A DNA stretch of 27,531 nt from CAYQPF01 sp964419225 (GTDB taxonomy: Bacteria > Cloacimonadota > Cloacimonadia > Cloacimonadales > CAYQPF01). The stretch's first letter is position 1. Each line of letters begins with the position of its first letter. Below are positions 7,503-14,678 of the stretch, piece by piece. The stretch spans positions 1 to 27,531 of the forward strand of contig CAYQPF010000060.1 in the NCBI GenBank assembly GCA_964419225.1. Direction: 5' to 3'. The notes beneath the pieces were generated by a model. It had not been told where the DNA came from. It searched no databases and saw only the letters and a list, made by a program, of their open reading frames with translations. The translations under genes were made by a program, and so were the position numbers.

Positions 7503-8921
7503 ATGCCATTCAAGACAATAAAAAATCAACTTAAAGTCATAAATATCGGACTGGAATCCTTTCAGGAAGATCTATCAAAACAAAAGATCGAATGTGTGCA
7601 GGTGGATTGGGTTCCTCCTGTAATGATAAATGCTCATACCAGAGTCAGGAACACTGAATTTGAGCAGAAAGTGGCACTTGCCAATCAAAAGGTAATTGAC
7701 ATTATTCAAAGAGGGAAACCTATTTTGACAGGGCTTGATATTGCCCGTAATGTAATTCCCGGAATGCATGAGAACCTGATCCTGCATGCCGGACCTCCCA
7801 TTACCTGGGAAAGAATGTGCGGACCAATGCGGGGAGCTATCATTGGAGCTCTGATCTACGAAGGTAAAGTTCAAACCGAAGAAGAAGCTGAAAAACTGGC
7901 TGCATCAGGCAAGATAGAATATGCACCCTGTCATGAACATAATGCTGTCGGCCCGATGGCAGGTATTATTTCCCCCTCTATGCCTGTATTTATAATAAAG
8001 AATGAAACCTTCGGTAATTATGCCTATTGCACCCAGAATGAAGGTTTGGGAAAAGTTCTGCGATATGGAGCATACGGCCCGGAAGTTATTACACGCCTTA
8101 AATGGATGGAAAAAATACTGTATCCGGTCCTGAATAAAGCAATTCAAAGACTCGGTTCCATAGATTTAAATAATCTCATCGCCCAGGCACTGCATATGGG
8201 TGATGAAGTACATAATCGCAACAGAGCAGGCACATCTTTACTCTATCGCCAGCTCACACCTGCAATCATCAGATCTGCTGAAAATATGGAAGATGCAGCC
8301 AGGGTTTTGGAATTCATCAACGGGAATGATCACTTTTTCCTGAATCTTTCCATGCCGGCTTCCAAAGCAATTCTTGATGCTGCCAGAAATATTGAGAACA
8401 GCAGTATTGTGGTAGTTATGGCACGTAATGGCACAGATTTCGGGATCCAGCTATCGGGAACAGGAAACCAATGGTTCACCGGCCCTGCGATGGTGCCTGA
8501 TGCACTTTACTTCCCCGGTTATTCCAAGGCAGATGCCAATCCGGACATTGGTGACAGTGCGATCACAGAGACTGCAGGACTGGGTGGTTTTGCCATAGCT
8601 GCTGCACCGGCTATCGTACAGTTTGTCGGGGGATCAGTCTCCGATGCCTTGAAATATACTCAGTGGATGTATGAAATTACAACTGCAGAAAGTAATACTT
8701 ACCAAATACCAAATCTCGATTTCCGGGGAACACCCTTGGGAATAGATGTGTTCAAAGTAATCGACTGCAACCTGACCCCGTTTATCGATACGGGTGTGGC
8801 CCATAAGAATGCCGGAGTCGGCCAGGTGGGAGCAGGTGTAGTAAAAGCACCGATGGAACCTTTCCTCAAGGCGGTTACTCTGTTGGCAGGGGTAGAGGGG
8901 AAGTTGAGAGTTGAGAGTTGA
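7503..8921 (+). CDS. allG: DUF1116 protein, AllG-like subunit of a carbamoyltransferase
   Basis: The protein has 472 residues and matches the YlbE/AllG (DUF1116) family in length and features: PGMHENLILHAGPPITWERM, MRGAIIGALIYEG, HEHNAVGPMAGIISPSMPVF, ARNGTDFGIQLSG and ADANPDIGDSAITETAG. It is thought to be a subunit of the AllFGH oxamate carbamoyltransferase. No catalytic residues are assigned. ATG 7503 follows directly on the FdrA stop. The last residues (EGKLRVES) and the TGA stop are provided by a GAGAGTT-type 7-bp repeat (8901-8938), so the native C-terminus has been overwritten or extended by repeat DNA, like the end of the AllH-like gene. Confidence 0.85.
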   Translation: MPFKTIKNQLKVINIGLESFQEDLSKQKIECVQVDWVPPVMINAHTRVRNTEFEQKVALANQKVIDIIQRGKPILTGLDIARNVIPGMHENLILHAGPPITWERMCGPMRGAIIGALIYEGKVQTEEEAEKLAASGKIEYAPCHEHNAVGPMAGIISPSMPVFIIKNETFGNYAYCTQNEGLGKVLRYGAYGPEVITRLKWMEKILYPVLNKAIQRLGSIDLNNLIAQALHMGDEVHNRNRAGTSLLYRQLTPAIIRSAENMEDAARVLEFINGNDHFFLNLSMPASKAILDAARNIENSSIVVVMARNGTDFGIQLSGTGNQWFTGPAMVPDALYFPGYSKADANPDIGDSAITETAGLGGFAIAAAPAIVQFVGGSVSDALKYTQWMYEITTAESNTYQIPNLDFRGTPLGIDVFKVIDCNLTPFIDTGVAHKNAGVGQVGAGVVKAPMEPFLKAVTLLAGVEGKLRVES

Positions 8922-9036
8922 AAGTTGAGAGTTAGAGAGTCGGAGGGACACTTAATAGAACGCGGATAACGCAGATCAGACAGATGGTCACAGATCGAGA
9001 GAAAGGTGTGTCTGGGAAATTGAGAGTTGAGAGATA
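8901..9036. repeat. GTTGAGA heptamer repeats flanking a short spacer
   Basis: At 8901-8938 the heptamer GTTGAGA is repeated about five times with small changes and contains the AllG stop codon. A second short copy, TTGAGAGTTGAGAGATAG, lies at 9020-9037. The spacer between them includes gaacgcggataacgcagatcagac, which resembles another dispersed intergenic repeat known to me from other genomes (recalled, not searched). The block separates AllG from the cyclase gene without an obvious terminator. Confidence 0.65.
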
Positions 9037-9065
9037 GAGAAAAATTAAAGATAATTGGAGGAACT

Positions 9066-9878
9066 ATGAATAATGAAAAATTTTTAGACATAATGAGCAA
9101 TGCCAAGATGTATGATTTAACCCAAAGACTGAGTATTCATACACCACCCTGGCCCAGCTATATCCCGCTGAGTTTACAGTATTTTAAGAGAATCGCCGGC
9201 GCACATATGGGAATGGGTGCTAATGGACAAGTCCTTACTACAAGTAACCATGTTGGCACACATATTGATGGAGAGATCCATTTCCATTCCAGCGGAAGAA
9301 CGATCGGTGATGTTCCTTTGGAAGAATGGGTAGGAGAAGGCGTTGTTGTTGATATTTCTGACGAAGTTGGTGACTATGATCTTTACACTCCTGAAATGCT
9401 GATGAAGAAAGTTGAGATCAAGAAAGGAGATATTTTGATCATCAATACAGGTTACAATCGATATGCCTGGGATCAGCCTCAGTCCGATGAAGTACGCTAT
9501 TTTGTCAAACATCCGGGACCGGATCCATCTTTCCATACCTGGGCCTTAGATATGAAGATCAAGTGGATCGGTGTAGATTGCGGAAGTGCAGATCATCCCA
9601 TGAACACTATTATTCGTACATGGCACCCTAAGTCTTTCCTGGAAGCAGAGAAGAAACTTATGGCAAATTACGGCAAAATGTGGGATGAGATGTTCCCTCC
9701 CGAAGAATTCTATCAGGTAATGCATCTTAAACTATTCCCCAAGAAACTTGTTCATGCCGAAAACATCGGTGGAGACATAGCAAAAGTTAGCAATAAGAGA
9801 CTCTGGATTGGATTATTCCCGCTCAAAGGAATAGAACTTGAATCCTCCATGTGCCGTGTTATGGCTCTCGAATATTAG
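9066..9878 (+). CDS. cyclase-family metal-dependent hydrolase
   Basis: The protein has 270 residues from ATG 9066, with GGAGG at 9057-9061. The in-frame ATG at 9027 lies in repeat sequence and has no ribosome-binding site. H62-x-G-T-H66-x-D68-x3-H72 (HVGTHIDGEIH) is the metal-binding signature of the cyclase superfamily, which includes kynurenine formamidase and isatin hydrolase. The order HIDGEIHF then GRTIGDVPLEEWVGEGVVVDI is typical. Members hydrolyse amides, often cyclic ones, using Zn2+ or Mn2+. The position between the carbamoyltransferase genes and a molybdenum hydroxylase suggests it opens an oxidised N-heterocycle. Tryptophan catabolism is an alternative but no partner genes for that are present. 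The next gene starts 14 bases downstream. Confidence 0.8.
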   Translation: MNNEKFLDIMSNAKMYDLTQRLSIHTPPWPSYIPLSLQYFKRIAGAHMGMGANGQVLTTSNHVGTHIDGEIHFHSSGRTIGDVPLEEWVGEGVVVDISDEVGDYDLYTPEMLMKKVEIKKGDILIINTGYNRYAWDQPQSDEVRYFVKHPGPDPSFHTWALDMKIKWIGVDCGSADHPMNTIIRTWHPKSFLEAEKKLMANYGKMWDEMFPPEEFYQVMHLKLFPKKLVHAENIGGDIAKVSNKRLWIGLFPLKGIELESSMCRVMALEY

Positions 9879-9892
9879 GATTAGGAGTATTT

Positions 9893-10786
9893 ATGGCAGC
9901 AACCCATGAATTTACTTACTACAAACCGCAAAATCTGGCGGAAGTACTGTCCCTGCTGGAGCAGTATAACTCAGATGCCAGGATTCTGGCAGGCGGAACA
10001 GATCTGGTTGTCTATATCAAAGAGGATATGGACAAACCAAAAATTGTGATTGATGTTAAAAATGTGCTTGAACTCAAAAAAATTGAAGTGACTGATACCG
10101 GTCTTTTCCTCGGAGCTTTAACTACCTTCAGTGATATCATGAAGAACGAACATATCAAAGAAGAATACCTGGTTTTGTGGGAATCAGCTAAAATGGTGGC
10201 ATCCGTCGGAATCAGGAATCGGGCTACAGTTGCCGGAAATATTTGTTCGGCAGTTCCTTCCCTCGATTCAGCACCTGCATTACTGGTGTATGAAGCTGAT
10301 GTTATTGTTGAAAGTACGAAAGGATCAAGACGGATTCCGATTTTGGAATGGTTCAAAGCACCCAGAAAAACAGCAAAGAATCCCGATGAAGTTTTACTGG
10401 GAATCGAAATCAAGAAACCTGCAGATAAAAATGCAGGCTGTTATTTGAAACTTGGCAGATACGGCGGAGAAGATCTTGCTCAGGCAGGAGTTGCTGTATT
10501 TTTAAATACAAAAATGGAAATCAGAGTCGCCTGCTGTGCAGTCGGTCCCATACCCAAAAGAATCTTTTCTGTGGAGAATTTACTTTCCGGTAAAGATCTA
10601 ACACCAGAGTTAATGGCTCAGGCTCAAGAACTTTTAGTATCAGAGATCTCCCCTATTACGGATATCCGCTCCAGTAAAGAGTACCGGTTTCATATGTGTA
10701 AAATAATGCTGGAAAGAGGATTACAGGTTTGTAAAGACCGTTTGAACGGTATTAAGATAGATAACAAGACGGTTTTAGGGGGTTAA
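9893..10786 (+). CDS. FAD-binding subunit of a xanthine-dehydrogenase-type molybdenum hydroxylase
   Basis: The protein has 297 residues from ATG 9893 with AGGAG at 9883-9887. The earlier in-frame ATG at 9851 lies inside the cyclase gene. It carries the medium-subunit FAD motifs AGGTDL (33-38) and VASVGIRNRATVAGNICSA (about 102-120), plus GEDLAQAGVAVF later. Family members (XdhB, CoxM, PaoB) pass electrons from the iron-sulfur subunit to NAD+ or another acceptor through FAD. It forms a three-subunit set with the next two genes, one base upstream of the small subunit. Confidence 0.9.
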   Translation: MAATHEFTYYKPQNLAEVLSLLEQYNSDARILAGGTDLVVYIKEDMDKPKIVIDVKNVLELKKIEVTDTGLFLGALTTFSDIMKNEHIKEEYLVLWESAKMVASVGIRNRATVAGNICSAVPSLDSAPALLVYEADVIVESTKGSRRIPILEWFKAPRKTAKNPDEVLLGIEIKKPADKNAGCYLKLGRYGGEDLAQAGVAVFLNTKMEIRVACCAVGPIPKRIFSVENLLSGKDLTPELMAQAQELLVSEISPITDIRSSKEYRFHMCKIMLERGLQVCKDRLNGIKIDNKTVLGG

Positions 10787-10787
10787 C

Positions 10788-11252
10788 ATGACAGAAGTAA
10801 ATTTTATCCTGAATAATGAAAAAAGAAGCGTTTATGTTAAATCCAATGAAACCTTACTGGATGTTCTCCGTGATAAAATGGGCTGTAAAAGCCCCAAATG
10901 CGGTTGTGATCGTGGCGACTGTGGAGCTTGTGCAGTCCTGCTGAACGGTCAAAGTGTGCGGAGTTGTTTAATTTTTGCCATCGAAGTCGAAGGTCAGGAA
11001 GTCATTACTTTGGAAGGAATTTCCCAGGATAGCCTGAGCACAATGCAGAATATCTTTATTGAGATGAACTCCTTTCAATGCGGGTATTGTGCCCCGGGAG
11101 TAATTATTTCCACAACAGAATTGTTGATTGAAAATCCACATCCGGATCTGGAAGAAATAAAAGAAGCTTTATCAGGAAATCTGTGCCGTTGTACAGGATA
11201 TACTCCTATCTTCGATGCGATCCTCAAACATACATGTAAGGAGGAAAAATGA
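10788..11252 (+). CDS. [2Fe-2S] subunit of the molybdenum hydroxylase
   Basis: Small subunit of 154 residues, the expected size. The plant-ferredoxin-type cluster is formed by C40, C45, C48 and C60 (GCDRGDCGAC...C). The second, family-specific cluster is C98-x2-C101 with C133-x-C135 (QCGYC and LCRC). Both are complete, so electron transfer from molybdenum to FAD should be intact. The stop overlaps the start of the large subunit (ATGA), preceded by AAGGAGG. No signal peptide is present, so the enzyme is cytoplasmic. Confidence 0.93.
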   Translation: MTEVNFILNNEKRSVYVKSNETLLDVLRDKMGCKSPKCGCDRGDCGACAVLLNGQSVRSCLIFAIEVEGQEVITLEGISQDSLSTMQNIFIEMNSFQCGYCAPGVIISTTELLIENPHPDLEEIKEALSGNLCRCTGYTPIFDAILKHTCKEEK

Positions 11253-13588
11253 AGGATTATACTTTCATTGGAAAACCAATAGTCAGGATCGACGGCAAGG
11301 AAAAAGTTTCCGGAGCTGCTATCTATGCTGATGATATTGATTTTGGACCCAACCTTCTGCATGCTGCAATTGTTGCCAGTACAGAAGCTCATGCTCTGAT
11401 CAAGTCAATAGACACCTCCGAAGCAGAACAGATTCCGGGAGTAGTTAAAGTTTTCACAGGCAAGGATTTCCCTTACAAATTCGGTTTGTATATGAAAGAC
11501 CGTTATATCTTTGCCCAGGATAAAGTCCGTTTCATTGGAGAGCAGGTGGCTGCAGTGGTTGCACGGACACCTGAAGCTGCCCAGAGAGCAGCAAAACTGG
11601 TGAAGGTTGATTATGAACCGCTTGTCGTTGTAACCAATCAACTCGAAGCTTTGAAGGAAGATTCGATTAAGATTCATCCTGATTTAGGCGAATATCCCCA
11701 TGTACCCTGGTTCTTTCCCAAAGCAGGGACAAATGTGGCTCATTGGCGTAAAACCCGCCGGGGTAATCTGGAAAAAGGCTTTTCAGAAGCTGATTATATT
11801 CTGGAAGACACCTACGAAGTCCCCCGCTATGCCCATTGCGCCATTGAGACACATGTGGCAATCGGCAAATTCGATTACTCGGACAGACTGACTGTTTGGA
11901 GTTCCTCTCAATCACCGCATACCCAAAGGCATTTATTTGCTGAAGCTCTTGCCCCGATGGGCTTGACTCACAAAAATGTCAGAGTGATCACCCCCCATGT
12001 AGGTGGTGGTTTCGGCGGTAAAGCCGGCGTAACGATGGAAATTATACCTGCTGCTTTGGCTACCAAGTTGAAGGGCTATGCTGTGAAACTGCGTTGGACC
12101 AGAGAACAGGAATTCATCAATACCTATCAACGTCTTGGAGTAGTGGCTGAGGTAAAAGTCGGAGTAAAGAATGACGGCACAATTACTGCCATAGACCACA
12201 AGATATATTGGGATGCAGGTGCTTATGTCGAATACGGGGCAAATGTGGTCAATGCTGTTGGATTATCTGCAATTGGTCCGTACAGAGTTCCCAATCTGTC
12301 CATAGATTCGGTCTGTATTTATACAAATCTTCCTCCGGGAGGAGCATATAGAGGCTTTGGTTATTCCGAATTCCTGTTTGGACTCGAATCCCACATGACC
12401 AGAATCGCTAATCATTTAAACATTGATCCTGTAGAATTCAGGAAAATAAATGCTATCAAAGAAGGTGATACTCTTGCCTATGGTGCTCACATGAATCCCA
12501 ACGGTTTACTTGAAGCCATAGACAGAGTTGCCAAAGAGATCGAATGGGGCAAAAAAGTAGAATCAACAGACCCCAACAAAGCTATCGGAAAGGGCTTCTC
12601 CTTATTCTGGAAGGCACCCGCAATGCCGCCTAATGCCTCTTCCTCTGCCTTCTTGAAATTCAATGAAGATGCCAGTATCAATTTGATCATCTCGGGAATG
12701 GATATTGGACAGGGTTATCAAACTGTAATGGCTCAGATCGCAGGTGAAATTCTGGGAGTGAATCCAAGTAAGATCAGAGCTGAAACTCCAGATACAGACA
12801 GGAATCCCTATGAATGGCAAACAGTTGCCTCACATATTACCTGGGGCAGTGGAAATGCCGTAAAGAAAGCTGCCATAGATGCCAGAGATCAAATACTTGA
12901 TTTGATCGAGAGAGTATATTGCCTGCCCAAAGATCAGCTTTATCTGGAAGATGAAGCTGTGAAATGTACCACAGATAAGAATTTCATCAAACCTTTAAGA
13001 GATTTTGTCGTGAATGGGATCATGACAGAAGACGGCACCTTTAAAGGTGGTCCGATCAATGCCAGAGGAACTTTTATGCCTGAATTCTCATCAGCAAACA
13101 GTGATCCGGAAACAAGTCAGGGCGGACATCCCAATGTGCATTATACTGTGGGAGCAGGAGCTTTGACCCTGGAAATCGATAAACAAACTGGTAAAATGCG
13201 TGTTTTGAAAGCAGTGGAAGCAGTGGATGTAGGCCAGGCACTTAATCCTGATCTGATCAAAGGACAGATTACCGGAGGTTTACTGCAGGGTTTAGCTACT
13301 GTGCTTTATGAAGATATGCGGTACGATGCCAAAGGCAGGCTGTTGAATCCCAATTTCACTGACTACAAGATTCCCACCGCGATGGATGTACCTGATGAAA
13401 TAGTCCCGATTATCATCGAAGTTCCTCAGCCAGATGGTCCGTTTGGTGCCAGAGGTGTCGGCGAGCATACCATGCTTCCGGCTGCACCGATGATTGCCAA
13501 TGCTGTCGAAGATGCTCTGGGTATCAGAATCAAGAGTATGCCCATCACGGCAGAAAAAGTAGCAATGGCAATGCTGAAGAAGGATTGA
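11249..13588 (+). CDS. molybdopterin-binding catalytic subunit of the molybdenum hydroxylase
   Basis: Large subunit of 779 residues, full length for the XdhA/CoxL family. Visible motifs are GGGFGGKAG (252-260, cofactor-binding glycine loop), GAYRGFG (365-371), SGMDIGQGYQT, and GARGVGEHTMLPAAP with Glu739, the expected base that activates water at molybdenum. SSQSPHTQR in the first third is also typical. There is no CO-dehydrogenase-type active-site Cys loop (AYRxSFR). The enzyme should therefore hydroxylate a heterocycle or aldehyde; the exact substrate cannot be read. The context of an amide hydrolase and AllFGH-like genes points to a purine, pyrimidine or related ureido compound. No molybdenum-cofactor maturation gene is present in the window. 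A strong terminator follows. Confidence 0.9.
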   Translation: MKDYTFIGKPIVRIDGKEKVSGAAIYADDIDFGPNLLHAAIVASTEAHALIKSIDTSEAEQIPGVVKVFTGKDFPYKFGLYMKDRYIFAQDKVRFIGEQVAAVVARTPEAAQRAAKLVKVDYEPLVVVTNQLEALKEDSIKIHPDLGEYPHVPWFFPKAGTNVAHWRKTRRGNLEKGFSEADYILEDTYEVPRYAHCAIETHVAIGKFDYSDRLTVWSSSQSPHTQRHLFAEALAPMGLTHKNVRVITPHVGGGFGGKAGVTMEIIPAALATKLKGYAVKLRWTREQEFINTYQRLGVVAEVKVGVKNDGTITAIDHKIYWDAGAYVEYGANVVNAVGLSAIGPYRVPNLSIDSVCIYTNLPPGGAYRGFGYSEFLFGLESHMTRIANHLNIDPVEFRKINAIKEGDTLAYGAHMNPNGLLEAIDRVAKEIEWGKKVESTDPNKAIGKGFSLFWKAPAMPPNASSSAFLKFNEDASINLIISGMDIGQGYQTVMAQIAGEILGVNPSKIRAETPDTDRNPYEWQTVASHITWGSGNAVKKAAIDARDQILDLIERVYCLPKDQLYLEDEAVKCTTDKNFIKPLRDFVVNGIMTEDGTFKGGPINARGTFMPEFSSANSDPETSQGGHPNVHYTVGAGALTLEIDKQTGKMRVLKAVEAVDVGQALNPDLIKGQITGGLLQGLATVLYEDMRYDAKGRLLNPNFTDYKIPTAMDVPDEIVPIIIEVPQPDGPFGARGVGEHTMLPAAPMIANAVEDALGIRIKSMPITAEKVAMAMLKKD

Positions 13589-13609
13589 GGACAACATAAG
13601 TAATACCAG

Positions 13610-13642
13610 GACACTCTGAGCAATCGGAGTGTCTTTTTTTTT
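13610..13642 (+). terminator. intrinsic terminator of the catabolic operon
   Basis: The stem GACACTCTGA / TCGGAGTGTC (one G-U pair) closes on a GCAA tetraloop and is followed by nine T residues. It lies 21 bases after the stop of the molybdenum-hydroxylase large subunit. This is the clearest Rho-independent terminator on the plus strand here. Confidence 0.92.
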
Positions 13643-13678
13643 CGGAGAAACAAAAGAATTGGAGAAAAAAAAGTTGAT

Positions 13679-13723
13679 GGACTATATGGACTATATGGAC
13701 TATAGGGACAATATGGACAAATA
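13679..13723. repeat. 9-bp tandem repeat GGACTATAT
   Basis: Five consecutive 9-bp units: GGACTATAT, GGACTATAT, GGACTATAG, GGACAATAT and GGACAAATA. The period is a multiple of three and the stretch reads as PYSPYSP-like on the minus strand, but no gene supports translation. It lies between the terminator and the NYN operon promoter region. Confidence 0.8.
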
Positions 13724-13797
13724 ATCACATAAAATTTTAATTAACTGGTTTGGAAACGTAGAATAGCAAATAAATCGGGGTACTCTCAATTTTTAAC

Positions 13798-13824
13798 TTG
13801 ACTCTGAATTTATAATCCTAATAT
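13798..13824 (+). promoter_or_regulatory. candidate promoter of the NYN operon
   Basis: TTGACT at 13798-13803 is followed after 15 bases by TAATAT (13819-13824). A perfect TATAAT also lies at 13811-13816 but only seven bases from TTGACT. The NYN start codon is at 13852. Housekeeping promoters in this phylum are not well defined, so the choice of -10 is uncertain. Confidence 0.35.
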
Positions 13825-13851
13825 TTAGGTTAACACATTAATGGAGGAATT

Positions 13852-14676
13852 ATGGAAAAAACTGGTCAACAAAAAGTTGGTGTTTATGTTGATTCGGCAA
13901 ATATTGCTCAGAGTGGCGGTTATGGAATGCACTATGATGTATTAAGGGATTTTGCCTGCAGAAATCAGGGAATTGCTATGCGTCTGAATGCTTATGTCGC
14001 CTTTGACGATGAAAAAGCTAAAGTTAATAAAGAATATGCCCGCAATTCACACAATTTTCATTCAATCTTAAGAGATTTTGGATTTAAAGTTATTGTAAAA
14101 AATGTACATTGGTATGTGGATGAATCCAATGTCAGATACGGCAAAGCCAATGCAGATCTGGACATGGCTGTTGATGCTCTTCTACAGTCTGAAAGACTGG
14201 ATTATGTCCTGATCGCAACAGGTGACGGTGATTTTATTCAAGTGATCAGAGCACTGCAAAACAGAGGTTGCCGTGTAGAAGTATTAGCATTCAAGAATGT
14301 CTCTCAGAGTCTTAAAAGAGAAGCCGATGTTTACACCTCAGGTTATTTAGTACCAGAACTTTTAACTACAGAAAACGACAATGGCGTTAAATGGGGAGAA
14401 GTCGGCAGCAGAGTTCGTGGAAATTGTTATTCTTATTTTCATAATAATGGCTATGGGTTTTTAAGATTTTTAAAAAAGTATAATGCTCCGATGTGGATCA
14501 CTGATTCCAGAAAAGATATTTCCCCCTATGAAACGGTATTTGTCCATGAAACTCAATTGCCCGAGAATGTTGAACCGCATCAATTACCTAACAGGGAAAT
14601 GATCTTTGAATTCAAGATCGTCAACAGCGAAAAAGGATTACAAGCTGTAGATTTGAAACTGATCCACCATAACTAA
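13852..14676 (+). CDS. NYN-domain (LabA/DUF88-like) nuclease with C-terminal cold-shock-like domain
   Basis: The protein has 274 residues. Residues 8-168 form a NYN (PIN-like) domain: D14 in VYVDSANI, D102 and D104 in ADLDMAVDAL, and D125 and D127 in TGDGDF supply the acidic metal site of this RNase fold. Residues about 186-271 look like a cold-shock/S1-type OB domain: GNCYSYFHNNGYGFLRF, then VFVHETQLP, then a closing FEFK...LQAVDLKLI strand pair. The combination suggests a sequence- or structure-selective RNA endonuclease in the cytoplasm; that is inference. ATGGAGGAATT places a strong ribosome-binding site before ATG 13852. The gene is followed two bases later by a glycosyltransferase-phosphatase fusion, so the two are translated together. 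Confidence 0.85.
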   Translation: MEKTGQQKVGVYVDSANIAQSGGYGMHYDVLRDFACRNQGIAMRLNAYVAFDDEKAKVNKEYARNSHNFHSILRDFGFKVIVKNVHWYVDESNVRYGKANADLDMAVDALLQSERLDYVLIATGDGDFIQVIRALQNRGCRVEVLAFKNVSQSLKREADVYTSGYLVPELLTTENDNGVKWGEVGSRVRGNCYSYFHNNGYGFLRFLKKYNAPMWITDSRKDISPYETVFVHETQLPENVEPHQLPNREMIFEFKIVNSEKGLQAVDLKLIHHN

Positions 14677-14678
14677 AT

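Noticed and set aside
11249..13588. CO dehydrogenase (CoxL) identity for the molybdenum large subunit
   Set aside because: The form I CoxL active-site loop AYRCSFR is absent (GAYRGFG instead), and the neighbours fit heterocycle degradation.
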